Below are positions 8,835 through 18,397 of a stretch of DNA of 60,541 nucleotides, one piece after another (position 1 is the stretch's first letter; every line of letters begins with the position of its first letter). The translations under genes were made by a program, and so were the position numbers. The notes under the pieces are model-generated. The model was not told the origin of the DNA and did not search any database. It saw only the letters and a list, made by a program, of their open reading frames with translations. This stretch comes from Mycobacterium persicum (GTDB lineage: Bacteria > Actinomycetota > Actinomycetes > Mycobacteriales > Mycobacteriaceae). The DNA lies in NCBI RefSeq assembly GCF_002086675.1, contig NZ_MVIF01000026.1, positions 1 to 60,541 on the forward strand. The letters are read 5' to 3'.

Positions 8835-8861
8835 GGTGTGAGCCGCTGTCGCGGTGGGTAA
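8835..8861 (+). promoter_or_regulatory. Possible weak SigF-like promoter upstream of topoisomerase IB
   Basis: GGTGT-N16-GGGTAA, with the -10 ending 29 bases before ATG 8890. Only the -10 fits well; the -35 has one mismatch to GGTTT. Confidence 0.3.
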
Positions 8862-8889
8862 TTCCTCTGGGGACATGAGAGGAGCGCCG

Positions 8890-9945
8890 ATGCGGCTGCG
8901 TCGCAGCGTCCTGAGCAAGCCCGGGATCGCCCGTAAACGGCGGGGTAAGGGCTTCGCCTACTACGGCCCGGACGGCGAGTTGCTGACCGACGGCCAGACC
9001 CTGCAGCGAATCAAGGATCTGGTGATCCCGCCGGCGTGGCAGCAGGTGTGGATCGCGCCGTATCCCAACGCGCACATTCAGGCGGTCGGCACGGACGCGG
9101 CCGGACGCCGTCAGTACCTCTACCACCAGGCCTGGCAGCAGGAGCGTGCCGAGGAGAAGTTCGACCGCGTGCTGGATTTGTCCAAGGAGCTGCCGGCGCT
9201 GCGGCGCCGGATCGCGGAGGACCTCGGCGGCCGGGGTCTGACCCGCGACCGGGTGCTGGCCTTGGCTCTGCACCTGCTCGATCTGGGCTACTTCCGGGCC
9301 GGTGGTGAGCAGTATGCGGACGACAACGACTCCTACGGGATCGCCACCCTGCGCTGTGAGCACGTGACGGTGCGCCGCGACGCTGTGGCCTTCGACTACC
9401 CCGCCAAGAGCGGGGTGCGGCGCACCCTGGAGATCGACGACCCCGAAGTCGTCCGCGCGGTGCGTTCGCTGACCCGCCGAAAGCCGGCTTCGGAGCGATT
9501 CCTGGTGTGCCGCAACGGTTCTGGATGGGAAGAGATACGTGCTGACGACCTCAATGCGCGCTTCAAGGAGTTGGTCGGCAACGACTACAGCGTCAAGGAC
9601 TTGCGGACCTGGCACGGCACCGTGCTGGCGGCCGCGGCGTTCGCCGACGCGGACCCGCCGGTGTCGCAACGGGTGACCAAGCGGGTCGAGGCGGCCGTGA
9701 TGCGCGAGGTCGCCGAGGAACTGGGCAACACCGCGGCGGTGGCGCGCGGCTCCTATGTCGATCCCCGGGTGGTCGCCGGTTACGAGCAGGGCGCGACGAT
9801 TGCCGCGGCGGCCCGGCGCGCGCGCCGCGCCCGCCGGGCCGCTGCCGCGCAGCAGATCCTGGAAAAGGCCACCCGGATGCTGGTGCAACGAATCGCTAAG
9901 GGGCAGAACGCATCCGGATTGCGGAAGTTGGCCAGAACGGCGTGA
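8890..9945 (+). CDS. DNA topoisomerase IB (poxvirus-like)
   Basis: A 351-residue type IB topoisomerase that relaxes supercoils through a 3'-phosphotyrosyl intermediate. Visible signatures are the N-terminal GKGFAYYGPDG and IPPAWQQVWIAP, the catalytic-core KDLRTWHGT, and SYVDPRV near the C-terminus holding the likely nucleophilic tyrosine. A lysine- and arginine-rich tail follows (about 310-351). ATG 8890 is chosen because GAGAGGA (8877-8883) sits 6 bases upstream. This enzyme is an accessory topoisomerase found in part of the mycobacteria. It converges with the AraC gene. Confidence 0.88.
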   Translation: MRLRRSVLSKPGIARKRRGKGFAYYGPDGELLTDGQTLQRIKDLVIPPAWQQVWIAPYPNAHIQAVGTDAAGRRQYLYHQAWQQERAEEKFDRVLDLSKELPALRRRIAEDLGGRGLTRDRVLALALHLLDLGYFRAGGEQYADDNDSYGIATLRCEHVTVRRDAVAFDYPAKSGVRRTLEIDDPEVVRAVRSLTRRKPASERFLVCRNGSGWEEIRADDLNARFKELVGNDYSVKDLRTWHGTVLAAAAFADADPPVSQRVTKRVEAAVMREVAEELGNTAAVARGSYVDPRVVAGYEQGATIAAAARRARRARRAAAAQQILEKATRMLVQRIAKGQNASGLRKLARTA

Positions 9946-9955
9946 TCCGGCGGCG

Positions 9956-11008
9956 CTACCCGGCGGCGGTGCGCTTGAGCGCGGTGTGCGGACTTTCGCC
10001 GTAGGTCTGGCGATAGAGTACGGCGAACCGGCCGGTGTGGGCGAAGCCCCAGCGCTGCGCGATTTCGCTGACCGTGGTGGCCGATCGATCGCCGGAGATC
10101 AGATCTTGATGGGCTCGATGCAGCCGGACCCGGCGAAGGTACTCAGTGGGAGTGGTGTCGAGCTGCTGGCGGAACAGGTACTGCACCGCCCGCGGCGTCA
10201 GATGCACCACGGCCGCCACATCCTTGACCCCGATGTTCATCGCGGCGTGGCGGTGAATGAACGACATCGCGGTTTGCAGGGCCTTGGGGACCGATGGGTC
10301 GTTGGGCGACGACGTTCCCGCGGTGACGTTGGACGGAAAGCACTCGAGTAGCGCGGCGGCCAGCAGGCGACCGGCCGCGGTGACCAGGAGCGGGTGCCGG
10401 GCGGTGTCGGCGGAGGCGAAGCTGGTGGTGACGTAGTCGAATGCGTCCCGCCACATGCGGGCCGCCGCGGGGGTACGCGGCCGGGAACCGAGGAACTCGA
10501 CCTGCTGCGGCATCGGCGTGTGTGACCCCGCGGCGACCTGCCGCAGCAGGTCGGCGTCGATGCTGGCAATGGTGAACCGGACGCTGTTCAGCCGCAACAG
10601 CCGCGGAAATCCGTCGACGGCCAGCATCGGAGTGTCCGCGTTCGGAGAGCCGTCGCCGACCGCGATCAACGAGCCCGAGCGCGGCTGGATCACCTCGAAG
10701 CCGTCGCTGGTGCGGATTTCGCAGTCGACTCGGCCCTGGATCGTCACGTCGTCGACGGTGAGGTGTTCGGTTGCACACCGGCGGTGGGTGATCGTCGCTC
10801 CCCTGGCGAACTCGGTGATTCGCCAGCCCGGGTGATAGGCGTTGCCGAAGAATCTCTGGGCGGCGACCGGGTCGGCGGTGTGGAAGTGGGCGTAGCGCAC
10901 CGCGGCCGGGCCGTCCGGTTGTTGCGGGCGATCCTTGCCGTCAAGGCTGACCGCGTCGCGCAGCTGCGGACGGGCACGGCACCGTGTGTCCTCGGTAACA
11001 CTTGTCAT
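9956..11008 (-). CDS. AraC family transcriptional regulator
   Basis: A 350-residue regulator with a variable N-terminal ligand-binding region (about 35-210) and a C-terminal double helix-turn-helix (about 240-345) with VKDVAAVVHLTPRAVQYLFRQ and VSEIAQRWGFAHTGRFAVLYRQ. ATG 11008 is preferred over TTG 11017. A 12-base palindrome (ATTGT TG ACAAT, 11007-11018) covers the start and could be an autoregulatory site. It lies 31 bases downstream of the glycosyltransferase gene on the same strand and may be co-transcribed with it. Confidence 0.82.
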   Translation of the reverse strand: MTSVTEDTRCRARPQLRDAVSLDGKDRPQQPDGPAAVRYAHFHTADPVAAQRFFGNAYHPGWRITEFARGATITHRRCATEHLTVDDVTIQGRVDCEIRTSDGFEVIQPRSGSLIAVGDGSPNADTPMLAVDGFPRLLRLNSVRFTIASIDADLLRQVAAGSHTPMPQQVEFLGSRPRTPAAARMWRDAFDYVTTSFASADTARHPLLVTAAGRLLAAALLECFPSNVTAGTSSPNDPSVPKALQTAMSFIHRHAAMNIGVKDVAAVVHLTPRAVQYLFRQQLDTTPTEYLRRVRLHRAHQDLISGDRSATTVSEIAQRWGFAHTGRFAVLYRQTYGESPHTALKRTAAG

Positions 11009-11039
11009 TGTTGACAATAATGGTAGTGGATCTGCGCCA

Positions 11040-12248
11040 CTATCGGGCGCTCGCCACGGCTTGCTGTTCGACCTGCGAGCTCACCTGACGATAGATGTTT
11101 AGCGCATCGAGCGCGATGCGCTCCCAGGTGAACCGCGACTCTGCGCGCAACCGCCCCGCGGCTCCCATTCCCGCACACTGGAAGCTTTGTCCTTGAAGAG
11201 TTTTCAATGCGATTGCCAATTCCCGGTGGTCGTTCGGCGATACCAGGAGTCCGGTGACCGAGTGCACCACGGTGTCGACCAGGGCGCCGGTGGACACCGC
11301 CACCACGGCGACGCCGCTGGCCATGGCCTGCAACGCGGCGCCGGCGCGCGGCGCCTGCCGCGGCGCGCACGCTACCACGTCCGCCGACCGCAGCAGCGCC
11401 GGCAGTTCGTGGGCCGCAACCGGGCCGGCGACGCGGACCCGGTTACTCACCCGCAGCTCGGCGGCGAGGTTTTCCAGGGCGCGCCGAGCTTCACGGTGCC
11501 GGGAGCCGGCCGGGGCGCTTTCGGCGATGACCAGTTCCGCCGCGGGGATCTTAGGCAGGGCGCGGATCGTCGCGTCGAAGCCGCTGTCCGGCGAGGGATC
11601 TGGGGCGACGCAGACAATGCGATGCTGGTCGCCACGGGCGAGCGCGGGACCCACGGGAGTAAAGCGGTCGACATCGACACCTGCCGACAAGACCGACAAC
11701 CGCGCACGGGTGCGGCGCAGCCTGGCCAGCGCGCTGACGTCGTCAGTGCTGCCGGCGGTGACCCAGGTCGCGTTGCGGGCCAACAGCGGTTCGAGCCGGG
11801 CGCGTTCGGAGCCGTCGGGATGGCGACCGGCTCGGTGCGGCTGCGTGGTCAGGCCATAGAAGCTCTGCACGGTCGGCAGGCGTTGACGTTTCGCCGCCAG
11901 CTGGGCGGCCATGCCCCCCAGCCATCCGAGGGCATGAACGACGTCGGGAGGATCCGACGCCCACACAGCGGCAAGTTCGGCGGCCCAGTCGCCCACATAG
12001 GGCAACACCTGCACCGCAGGAATCGCCGCCACCGGGCCGGCGGTCACCGCAACGATCCGATAGCCGTGACCGGTCTCGGCACCCGCGGCATCCGAGAAGG
12101 TCGCCCGGCGGCGTACGAAGGCGGTGACGTCGTGCCCCTGGGTAGCCAACGCGGCGCACAGCTGCCCGCAGTCCTCGGTGACGGCCCCACCGTACTCGGG
12201 GTCGTACTCCTGAGCGACGTCGTCACCGCAGACGATCGCGATCTTCAT
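11040..12248 (-). CDS. GT4-like glycosyltransferase
   Basis: A 402-residue GT-B fold protein similar in layout to the GT4 enzyme encoded at 17171. The N-terminal acceptor half begins MKIAIVCGDDV with a GGAVTEDCGQL loop; the C-terminal donor half has [25 protein letters not shown]. The usual E-x7-E donor-binding motif is degenerate (QAPRAGAALQAMASG, first Glu missing), so activity is less certain. ATG 12248 has GGAGGA 7 bases upstream. A near-perfect SigF promoter lies about 70 bases upstream. Confidence 0.75.
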   Translation of the reverse strand: MKIAIVCGDDVAQEYDPEYGGAVTEDCGQLCAALATQGHDVTAFVRRRATFSDAAGAETGHGYRIVAVTAGPVAAIPAVQVLPYVGDWAAELAAVWASDPPDVVHALGWLGGMAAQLAAKRQRLPTVQSFYGLTTQPHRAGRHPDGSERARLEPLLARNATWVTAGSTDDVSALARLRRTRARLSVLSAGVDVDRFTPVGPALARGDQHRIVCVAPDPSPDSGFDATIRALPKIPAAELVIAESAPAGSRHREARRALENLAAELRVSNRVRVAGPVAAHELPALLRSADVVACAPRQAPRAGAALQAMASGVAVVAVSTGALVDTVVHSVTGLLVSPNDHRELAIALKTLQGQSFQCAGMGAAGRLRAESRFTWERIALDALNIYRQVSSQVEQQAVASAR

Positions 12249-12316
12249 TCGGCCATCCTCCGAACCTCGCGACTCCCTTCCCGCGTTTCTTGGGGCGTTC
12301 CGCGACGCGCGGAGAC

Positions 12317-12341
12317 TACCCGCTATGCCGGAAGTGAAACC
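12317..12341 (-). promoter_or_regulatory. SigF-type promoter
   Basis: On the minus strand GGTTT-N15-GGGTAG, matching the SigF consensus in both boxes and spacing, in the intergenic region before the GT4-like gene starting at 12248. The predicted 5' leader is about 60 bases and ends in a GGAGGA ribosome binding site. Confidence 0.7.
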
Positions 12342-12389
12342 GCCGCAGAGGTTGTTTTCGCATTCCGGACCGATCGCCCGGTGCGGCTG

Positions 12390-14231
12390 TCAGCCGACGA
12401 CCTCCATGAGCAGCAGCGCCCCGCCGATGAGGTCCCCGGCCGAGCGAAACGATGTGCAGGTGACGCGCACCTGAGCCGGGCGGCCGCGGCGGTTGACCGC
12501 ATCGAGCACCGTTTCACCGAAACTGTCGGGGTCCACGAAGGCATTGCCGATCAACGGCCGCAGGTTCTCCATCGGCAGTCCGATATCCAGCGAGGTCAAC
12601 GCCGAACCCGTCGCCTCGTCGGCTCGCAGCCCCCACAGGTCCTCGCTGCCGCTGTTCCACACCACCACCCGCATCTCCCGGTCCACCACGACCATGCCCA
12701 GCCGGACCGAGTTGACCAGCGAGTCCAGCAGATCCTTCAGGTCGTCCAGCTCGAGGGTGCGTTCCCGCAGAGCGTCGTTGATGGTGTGCAGCTCGTCGTT
12801 GGTGGAGTGCAGTTCCTCGTTCATGGTTTCGAGTTCTTCGTTGGTGGACTGCAGTTCCTCGTTGGTGGTCTCGAGCTCTTCCACCGTCGACTGCAGTTCC
12901 TCGTTGGTGGTCTCCAGCTCCTCGTTGGTGGACTGCAACTCCTCGTAGGCCGTCTCCAGCGCCCGGTTGGTCGCGACGACCTTGTCGAGCAGCGCGCGGG
13001 TCGCGGTGACGTCGAAGAACACGATCGAGACCCCGAGCAGGCCGTTCTGGGCGTCGATGAGCGGGTTGACGTGGATCTCGAACCACACCGTGTCGGCGCC
13101 CGGCCGCTGCCATTTGACGTCCTGAATCCGCGCCGGACGGCGCTCCACCTTGGCCTGCTCCAGGTAGGCGCGCAGCTCGACGGGCCGGTAGGACACTTCC
13201 AGATCACGCAGCAGCCGTCCGATGTCGCGGGCCGAAAGGCCGAACACCGTCTCGGCCTGCTGGTTGATCATGGCGACGGTGTCCTCCCGGGTGACCACGA
13301 TCTGGGCCACCGGGCCGGCGCGAAAAGCCAAGTCCCGCAATGTTGTCAGGCCCGGCGAGTCGCCCTGGCGGTCATACAGCGCCGCCGCCGGGTCGTAGCG
13401 GTTGACGTTGGCGTGCGGTCCGGCGGCCTTGCGGAAGATTCGGTTCTTGAGGTTCAGCGGGGTGAATCGATCGCCGTGACTGAGCAGCATCTCGGCGTGC
13501 CCGAGGAATAGGGTGCCCTGTGGTGCCAGCGCGAAATGCAAGCGGCTCAACACGTTTCGCTGAGTTTCGGCGTTGAGGTACATCAGCGTGTTGCGGCACA
13601 CCAGTAGGTCGACGCGGGAGATCGGCGCATCCTTGACCAGGTCGTTGCGGCCGAAGATGACGGTGCGACGCAGATCTTTGCGAAACACGTAGCGGCCGTT
13701 GAGCTGTTCGAAGTAGCGGGCCAACAGATCCGGCGGCACCGGCTCGACCGCCTTGGCATCGTAGGCGGCGATGCGTGCCTCGGCGAGCGCGTCTTCGTCG
13801 ATGTCGGTGGCGTAGATCTTGACCCGTTGCCGGAACGCGTCGGCGCCCAGCGCCTCGGCCAACAGCATGGCCAGGGTGTAGGCCTCCGGGCCGGAGGCGC
13901 ATCCGGCGCTCCAGACCCGGACCGGGTCGTCGGGACCGCGCTCGGCCAGCATCCGCGGAATCACGTCGGCCCTGACGAAATCCCAGGTCTCCTGGTCGCG
14001 GAAGAAGGCGGTCACGTTGATCAGGATGGTGTTGAACAGGGCGGCGAATTCGTCGGAGCTGGCCTGCAGGACGTCCAGGTAGTCGTCGAAGCCGGAGTAG
14101 CCGGCCTGATCCATCCGGTGCCGGACCCGGCGCATCAGCGACGCGCGCTTGTACCCGGTGAAGTCGAAGCCGCGGGAATCCCGCATGTAGCGCAACAAGG
14201 CCTCGAAGGACTCGTCGGTTGTGGCGTTCAT
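12390..14231 (-). CDS. cheR: CheR-type methyltransferase fused to PAS domains
   Basis: A 613-residue protein. Residues 1-275 are a CheR methyltransferase: an N-terminal helical domain, then the SAM-binding AGCASGPEAYTLAML near residue 105 and LLVCRNTLMYL near 205. A PAS-like domain (about 300-410) follows, then a striking coiled coil (about 425-500) of repeated EELQSTNEELETTN units, and a second PAS domain (about 505-613). Such CheR-PAS proteins occur with CheB outside flagellar systems. No receptor, CheA or CheW is nearby. The gene is third in the cheB - STAS/ATPase - cheR order and starts 59 bases after the preceding stop. Confidence 0.85.
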   Translation of the reverse strand: MNATTDESFEALLRYMRDSRGFDFTGYKRASLMRRVRHRMDQAGYSGFDDYLDVLQASSDEFAALFNTILINVTAFFRDQETWDFVRADVIPRMLAERGPDDPVRVWSAGCASGPEAYTLAMLLAEALGADAFRQRVKIYATDIDEDALAEARIAAYDAKAVEPVPPDLLARYFEQLNGRYVFRKDLRRTVIFGRNDLVKDAPISRVDLLVCRNTLMYLNAETQRNVLSRLHFALAPQGTLFLGHAEMLLSHGDRFTPLNLKNRIFRKAAGPHANVNRYDPAAALYDRQGDSPGLTTLRDLAFRAGPVAQIVVTREDTVAMINQQAETVFGLSARDIGRLLRDLEVSYRPVELRAYLEQAKVERRPARIQDVKWQRPGADTVWFEIHVNPLIDAQNGLLGVSIVFFDVTATRALLDKVVATNRALETAYEELQSTNEELETTNEELQSTVEELETTNEELQSTNEELETMNEELHSTNDELHTINDALRERTLELDDLKDLLDSLVNSVRLGMVVVDREMRVVVWNSGSEDLWGLRADEATGSALTSLDIGLPMENLRPLIGNAFVDPDSFGETVLDAVNRRGRPAQVRVTCTSFRSAGDLIGGALLLMEVVG

Positions 14232-14289
14232 GGCTGTGACGTCCGCATTCGGTGAGGGGGTCCGACGGACTGGAACACTACTCGCGACG

Positions 14290-15054
14290 TCACAGCCCGT
14301 TTTCGGGACCGACGAGCGCCCACACCGTCTTGCCCGAGGAGGTCGGTGTGCTGCCCCACGCGCGGCAGAGGGCGGCGACGATGGACAGGCCGGACAGCAT
14401 TTCGGCGCCGTGCCCGGCGTCTTCGTGTCGCACCGCGGGTCGATAGCTGTGGTCCTCCACCGCCACGGTGACGGTGTCTCGGTAGCTCTCCAGCACCAGT
14501 ACCGGCGCGCTGTCGGTGTGCGCGAGCACGTTTTCTACCAGCACCGTGGCCACCGTGGCGGCTACGGCAGCGAGATCGCTTCTGGCCCATGCGGTTAGCC
14601 ACGCCTGGATCAGTGAACGGGCCACCCGGACGCTGACCGCGGTCGGCGGAAGCTGGGCCCGGGTACGCCGCCGGACGTGTAGCGACGGTTCCGCCACCGC
14701 GGCGAGCGCGGACTCCCGGGTCGGGTGCGCCGGCACGTATCGCGCCACCCCGACCCTGGTGATCAGCCGCCGCGTCTTTGGGTCCTCGCAGGCAAGCAGC
14801 ATGGGCACATCCGGCCAGGTGCTGACGTGCCAGCGGGCACTGGTGAACACCGACCAGGCCGAGGCCGATGGCACCGACAGGCGGTTCACGTCGACGATCA
14901 CCGCGCGCGGTTCTTCCAGCGCCGCCTTAATGACGGCGTCGCGCAGCTCGCGGTAGGTCAGGCTGTCGAGCACGCCCTCGACCACCAGGACCGCTGTGTC
15001 GTCCTGGTGCTCGGTGTCGACCACCACGTGCCGGTTGTGCTCAGTCATCGTCAT
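14290..15054 (-). CDS. STAS domain fused to GHKL ATPase-like domain
   Basis: A 254-residue protein. Residues 15-120 resemble a STAS anti-anti-sigma domain (DTAVLVVEGVLDSLTYRELRD, then VIVDVNRLSVPSASA). Residues 140-254 resemble an anti-sigma-type HATPase with an N-box-like VLVENVLAHTDSAPVLV; the G boxes are weak. It overlaps the end of cheB by 14 bases and precedes cheR, so the three are probably one transcript. It could link the methylation module to a partner-switching sigma-factor circuit; that is inference. ATG 15048 is an alternative start. Confidence 0.72.
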   Translation of the reverse strand: MTMTEHNRHVVVDTEHQDDTAVLVVEGVLDSLTYRELRDAVIKAALEEPRAVIVDVNRLSVPSASAWSVFTSARWHVSTWPDVPMLLACEDPKTRRLITRVGVARYVPAHPTRESALAAVAEPSLHVRRRTRAQLPPTAVSVRVARSLIQAWLTAWARSDLAAVAATVATVLVENVLAHTDSAPVLVLESYRDTVTVAVEDHSYRPAVRHEDAGHGAEMLSGLSIVAALCRAWGSTPTSSGKTVWALVGPENGL

Positions 15055-16057
15055 CGCCCGGGTGGCCCCGGTGGGGAACGCCGGCCGACAGCCGCTGGCT
15101 TAGCACGGCCAGCGCCCGCTCGGTCTCCTCGGCCCGGGCCGAGTAGCGCCGAAAAACCGGACCGTGACCGGCCTTGTCGGCCAGGTGCCGCGCCAGTCGG
15201 GCTTTCTCCTGCAGGCTGCGCAGCGCCACCCACAGTGCGCCCTCGATCTCGTCGTCGCGGGCGGTCAGCAGGGCGTCGGCCGTCCAGGCATGGCCGACGC
15301 GGCAGCGATAGTGGCCCTCGCCGATGGATACCAGCGAACCGTGGCAGTCCGGGCAGGTGTACCCCGAAGCCGTCCCCAGTTGCTGGGTGTCGAAGTCGGT
15401 CGAGAAAGGTGACGCCATGGCGATGCGGTTCTCCAGCTCCAGCGCGATATCGGGTTCCATGGTGAGCTCCTTGATTTCCCGGTGCGACAGCTCCTTGAGG
15501 ACTGCCCCGATGTCGGCGGCGGCCGCCTCCCGGTCCAGCACGCCGGCGTGTCGGGCATTGGTCGGCATCGACGGAAACAGGGCATCCTCGGCTGTTTGGC
15601 CGATGGTGGTGCCGCCGCGGGCGCGGATTGCCGCGAGCCCCAGCACGCCGTCGTCGAGCACGCCGGACAACAACACCCCGATCGCGCGCGGCCCGAAGGC
15701 CAGCGCCGCCGACCGAAACAATGCGTTGATCGCGGGACGATGCCCGTTTTCGGTCGGCCCTTGCGACAGCACCACCCGGTGGTCGCTCACCAGCAGATGA
15801 CGATCCGGCGTGGCCACATAGATGCGTCCCTGCTGCAGCGCGGCGCCGTGCTCGGCGGGCACGGCCGGCAGCGGCCCACTGCGATCGAGGATCTGCGACA
15901 GCACGCTGGGTGCGCCCGGCGGCAGATGCAGGGTCACCAGGTAGGCGTAGGGCAGGTCGGGTGACAGGCCGGACGCCAGACAGCGCAGCGCTTGGACACC
16001 GCCCGCCGAGGCGCCCACCACCACGCCGCGCAGCTTGCTGAATTCGCTTTCCTGCAT
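15041..16057 (-). CDS. cheB: CheB-type protein-glutamate methylesterase without receiver domain
   Basis: A 338-residue protein whose N-terminal part is a CheB catalytic domain: GASAGGVQAL with Ser17, the His in TLHLPPGAPS (His44), and LLSGVLDDGVLG supplying the aspartate near 136. It lacks the response-regulator domain of classical CheB, so it is not phosphorylation-gated. The C-terminal region has a zinc-ribbon-like CPDC...CRVGHAW segment and a helical tail, typical of stand-alone CheB-like proteins. ATG 16057 is chosen; 11 bases upstream ends a GGGTAT -10 box. It is the first gene of the cheB-STAS-cheR set. Confidence 0.85.
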   Translation of the reverse strand: MQESEFSKLRGVVVGASAGGVQALRCLASGLSPDLPYAYLVTLHLPPGAPSVLSQILDRSGPLPAVPAEHGAALQQGRIYVATPDRHLLVSDHRVVLSQGPTENGHRPAINALFRSAALAFGPRAIGVLLSGVLDDGVLGLAAIRARGGTTIGQTAEDALFPSMPTNARHAGVLDREAAAADIGAVLKELSHREIKELTMEPDIALELENRIAMASPFSTDFDTQQLGTASGYTCPDCHGSLVSIGEGHYRCRVGHAWTADALLTARDDEIEGALWVALRSLQEKARLARHLADKAGHGPVFRRYSARAEETERALAVLSQRLSAGVPHRGHPGDDDD

Positions 16058-16068
16058 GACAACCCTGA

Positions 16069-16093
16069 ATACCCAGTTCAAGGTTAGGCAACC
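16069..16093 (-). promoter_or_regulatory. SigF-like promoter of the cheB operon
   Basis: Minus-strand GGTT-N15-GGGTAT, -10 ending 11 bases before ATG 16057. The -10 is exact; the -35 is GGTTG. It is divergent from an exact SigF-type element at 16153-16176. Confidence 0.55.
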
Positions 16094-16152
16094 GCCTTGT
16101 CGGTGGGTAGGTCCGACGCGGAAGGGGGACCGCAAATCGTCGCGAAAAAGCC

Positions 16153-16176
16153 GTTTAGCGAATCACCTTAAGGGTA
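16153..16176 (+). promoter_or_regulatory. SigF-type promoter of the GT pair
   Basis: GTTT-N15-GGGTA, exact in both boxes; the -10 ends 11 bases before ATG 16188, so the transcript should be almost leaderless. Confidence 0.72.
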
Positions 16177-16187
16177 CTTGGCTCGCC

Positions 16188-17174
16188 ATGTCGCAGCGTG
16201 ACGTCAAGACGGTCCTGGTGTGGCACGTGCACGGGTCCTGGACGCAGGCGTTCGTGGCGGGCCGGCATCGGTATCTGGTCCCGCTGGCCGGCGATGGTGG
16301 TGCCGAAGGCCGGGGCCTGGCGGGCCGGTCGTGGCGCAACGCGCGCGAGGTCGCGCTCGAGGAACTGGGCCGGCACGACATCGACGTCGTGGTGCTGCAG
16401 AACCCGCACGAGGCGGCGCTGTGTGCCCGGTGGACGGGCCGCCGTGCCGGCCGCGACGTGCCCGCGGTGTACGTCGAGCACAACGCACCGCGGCCGCACG
16501 CCGAGCGCAGCCGCCATCCGGTTGCCGACCGCAGCGACATCCCGCTGGTCCACGTCACCGAGTTCAACCGGCTGATGTGGGACAACGGGTCGGCGCCGAC
16601 CCGGGTGATCGAACACGGCGTCGCCGATCCCGGCCCGCGCTACACCGGCGACATCCTGCGCGCGGCCACGATGATCAACGAGCCACTGCGGCGGTGGCGC
16701 ACGGTCGGCGCCGACCTGCTGGAACCGTTGTCGGCATACGCGGCCGTCGACGTGTGGGGCATCGGCAGCGAGGCGCTCTCCGTCAACCGCGGTGCCGTGA
16801 TGGGCCGCGGCGATGTTGCCGCTCCGCGGTTGTGGGAGCAGGTCGCTCGCAGGAGGGTGTACCTGCATACCGCGCGCTGGACGTCGCTGGGTCTGTCGCT
16901 GGTCGAGGCGATGTTCCTGGGGATGCCGGTAGTGGTGGCCGGCACCACGATGGTCCCGCTGCTGATGCCCGCCGAGGCGGGCGTGGTCAGCGCCGACGTG
17001 GACGCGTTGGGGCGCGGCCTGCGCGAGTTTATGAACGACCATGCCAGCGCGGTCGCCGCCGGCAAGGCGGCGCGGGAATTCGCCACCAGCCACTTCTCGC
17101 TGGGGCGCTTTCTCGCTGAGTGGGACCAGCTCATCGAGGAGCAGTGCAGTCGATCCCGAAAGGAGCCGGCATGA
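16188..17174 (+). CDS. Glycosyltransferase, GT-B fold
   Basis: A 328-residue predicted retaining glycosyltransferase. The N-terminal half contains [17 protein letters not shown] and [14 protein letters not shown]; the C-terminal half has [25 protein letters not shown], the donor-site region of GT4-like enzymes with the first Glu of E-x7-E replaced. ATG 16188 fits a SigF promoter just upstream. The stop TGA overlaps the ATG of the next GT4 gene (ATGA), so the two are coupled. Donor and acceptor are unknown. Confidence 0.78.
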   Translation: MSQRDVKTVLVWHVHGSWTQAFVAGRHRYLVPLAGDGGAEGRGLAGRSWRNAREVALEELGRHDIDVVVLQNPHEAALCARWTGRRAGRDVPAVYVEHNAPRPHAERSRHPVADRSDIPLVHVTEFNRLMWDNGSAPTRVIEHGVADPGPRYTGDILRAATMINEPLRRWRTVGADLLEPLSAYAAVDVWGIGSEALSVNRGAVMGRGDVAAPRLWEQVARRRVYLHTARWTSLGLSLVEAMFLGMPVVVAGTTMVPLLMPAEAGVVSADVDALGRGLREFMNDHASAVAAGKAAREFATSHFSLGRFLAEWDQLIEEQCSRSRKEPA

Positions 17175-18379
17175 GGATCGCGATGATCTCCGAACACGCC
17201 AGTCCCCTCGCCCATCTGGGCGGCGTGGACGCGGGTGGTCAGAACGTGCACGTCGCCGAGCTATCGGCCGCGCTGGCCCGGCGTGGCCACGAGGTGGTGG
17301 TCTATACCCGGCGCGACGACTCCGCGCTGCCCGACTCCGTCGAGACCGGATCCGGCTACACCGTCGCGCATGTGGCCGCGGGCCCGGCTCGCCCGTTACC
17401 CAAAGACGAACTGCTGCAATACATGTACGGGTTCGCGCGGTACCTGGACGCGGACTGGCTGGGCGCACCGCCCGACGTGGCGCACGCCCACTTCTGGATG
17501 TCGGGCCTGGCCACGCAGCGGGCCGCCCGGCCGCACCGCATCCCGACCGTGCAGACCTTCCACGCGCTGGGCTTGGTCAAACGAGCGCACCAGGGCGTCG
17601 ACGACACCAGCCCCGGCTGCCGGATCGGGGTGGAGGCCGTCGTCGCCCGCGACGCCGACTGGGTGGCGGCCACCAGCACCGACGAAGTGTTCGAGCTGGT
17701 CCGGATGGGCCGCGCCCGGTCCCGGACGTCGGTGGTGCCGTGCGGAGTCGACGTCGACGCCTTCACCCCGGACGGTCCGGTGGCCGGCCGCGGCGATCGG
17801 CCGCGCATCGTGTCGGTCGGACGATTGGTGCCGCGCAAGGGATTCGACACGCTGATCCGGGCACTGGCCCGAGTTCCGGATGCCGAGTTGGTGATCGTCG
17901 GCGGCCCCGACCGCAGCCCACTGGCCGACGAGCCGGAGGCGCGCCGATTGCAGGAGCTGGCCGGGTGGCTGGGGGTATCCGATCGCGTACAACTGGCCGG
18001 GGCGATCACCCGCGACGAGATGCCGGCCATGCTGCGGTCCGCGGATGTGGTGGCCTGCACCCCGTGGTACGAACCGTTCGGCATCGTGCCGCTGGAGGCG
18101 ATGGCCTGTGGAGTGCCAGTGGTCGCCACGGCCGTAGGCGGAATGCGCGACACCGTCGTCGACGGCGTGACGGGCCGGCTGGTACCGCCACGGGATCCAG
18201 AAGCGCTGGCCCAGGCGTTGTCGTCGCTGCTACCGGATCGGCGCTGGCGCGCAGCGTTGGGCACGTCCGGCCGGGAGCGGGCCCGGACCCGCTACAGCTG
18301 GGACCGGATAGCGGCCGACACCGAACGCATCTACGACAAGGTGGTGCCGTCCCGGCGCATGGCCGCCAGGTCGGGGTGA
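17171..18379 (+). CDS. GT4 family glycosyltransferase
   Basis: A 402-residue GT4 enzyme with the full set of motifs: [19 protein letters not shown] near the N-terminus, [29 protein letters not shown] at the domain junction, and the donor-binding E-x7-E in [18 protein letters not shown]. This pattern is shared with actinobacterial mannosyl/glucosyltransferases. ATG 17171 has AGGAG (17161-17165) upstream and overlaps the previous stop. The stop lies 18 bases from the convergent GT2 gene. Confidence 0.88.
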   Translation: MRIAMISEHASPLAHLGGVDAGGQNVHVAELSAALARRGHEVVVYTRRDDSALPDSVETGSGYTVAHVAAGPARPLPKDELLQYMYGFARYLDADWLGAPPDVAHAHFWMSGLATQRAARPHRIPTVQTFHALGLVKRAHQGVDDTSPGCRIGVEAVVARDADWVAATSTDEVFELVRMGRARSRTSVVPCGVDVDAFTPDGPVAGRGDRPRIVSVGRLVPRKGFDTLIRALARVPDAELVIVGGPDRSPLADEPEARRLQELAGWLGVSDRVQLAGAITRDEMPAMLRSADVVACTPWYEPFGIVPLEAMACGVPVVATAVGGMRDTVVDGVTGRLVPPRDPEALAQALSSLLPDRRWRAALGTSGRERARTRYSWDRIAADTERIYDKVVPSRRMAARSG

Positions 18380-18397
18380 TTCGGATGACGTTGCCGT

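Noticed and set aside
12730..12960. Repetitive DNA of 18-36 base units
   Set aside because: Explained by the coding of the EELQSTNEELETTN coiled coil of the CheR-PAS protein, not a CRISPR or satellite.
11187..13511. A 774-codon open frame on the plus strand
   Set aside because: It lies opposite the GT4-like and CheR genes, has an unnatural His/Gly/Val-rich composition with no motifs, and arises from high GC on the complementary strand.
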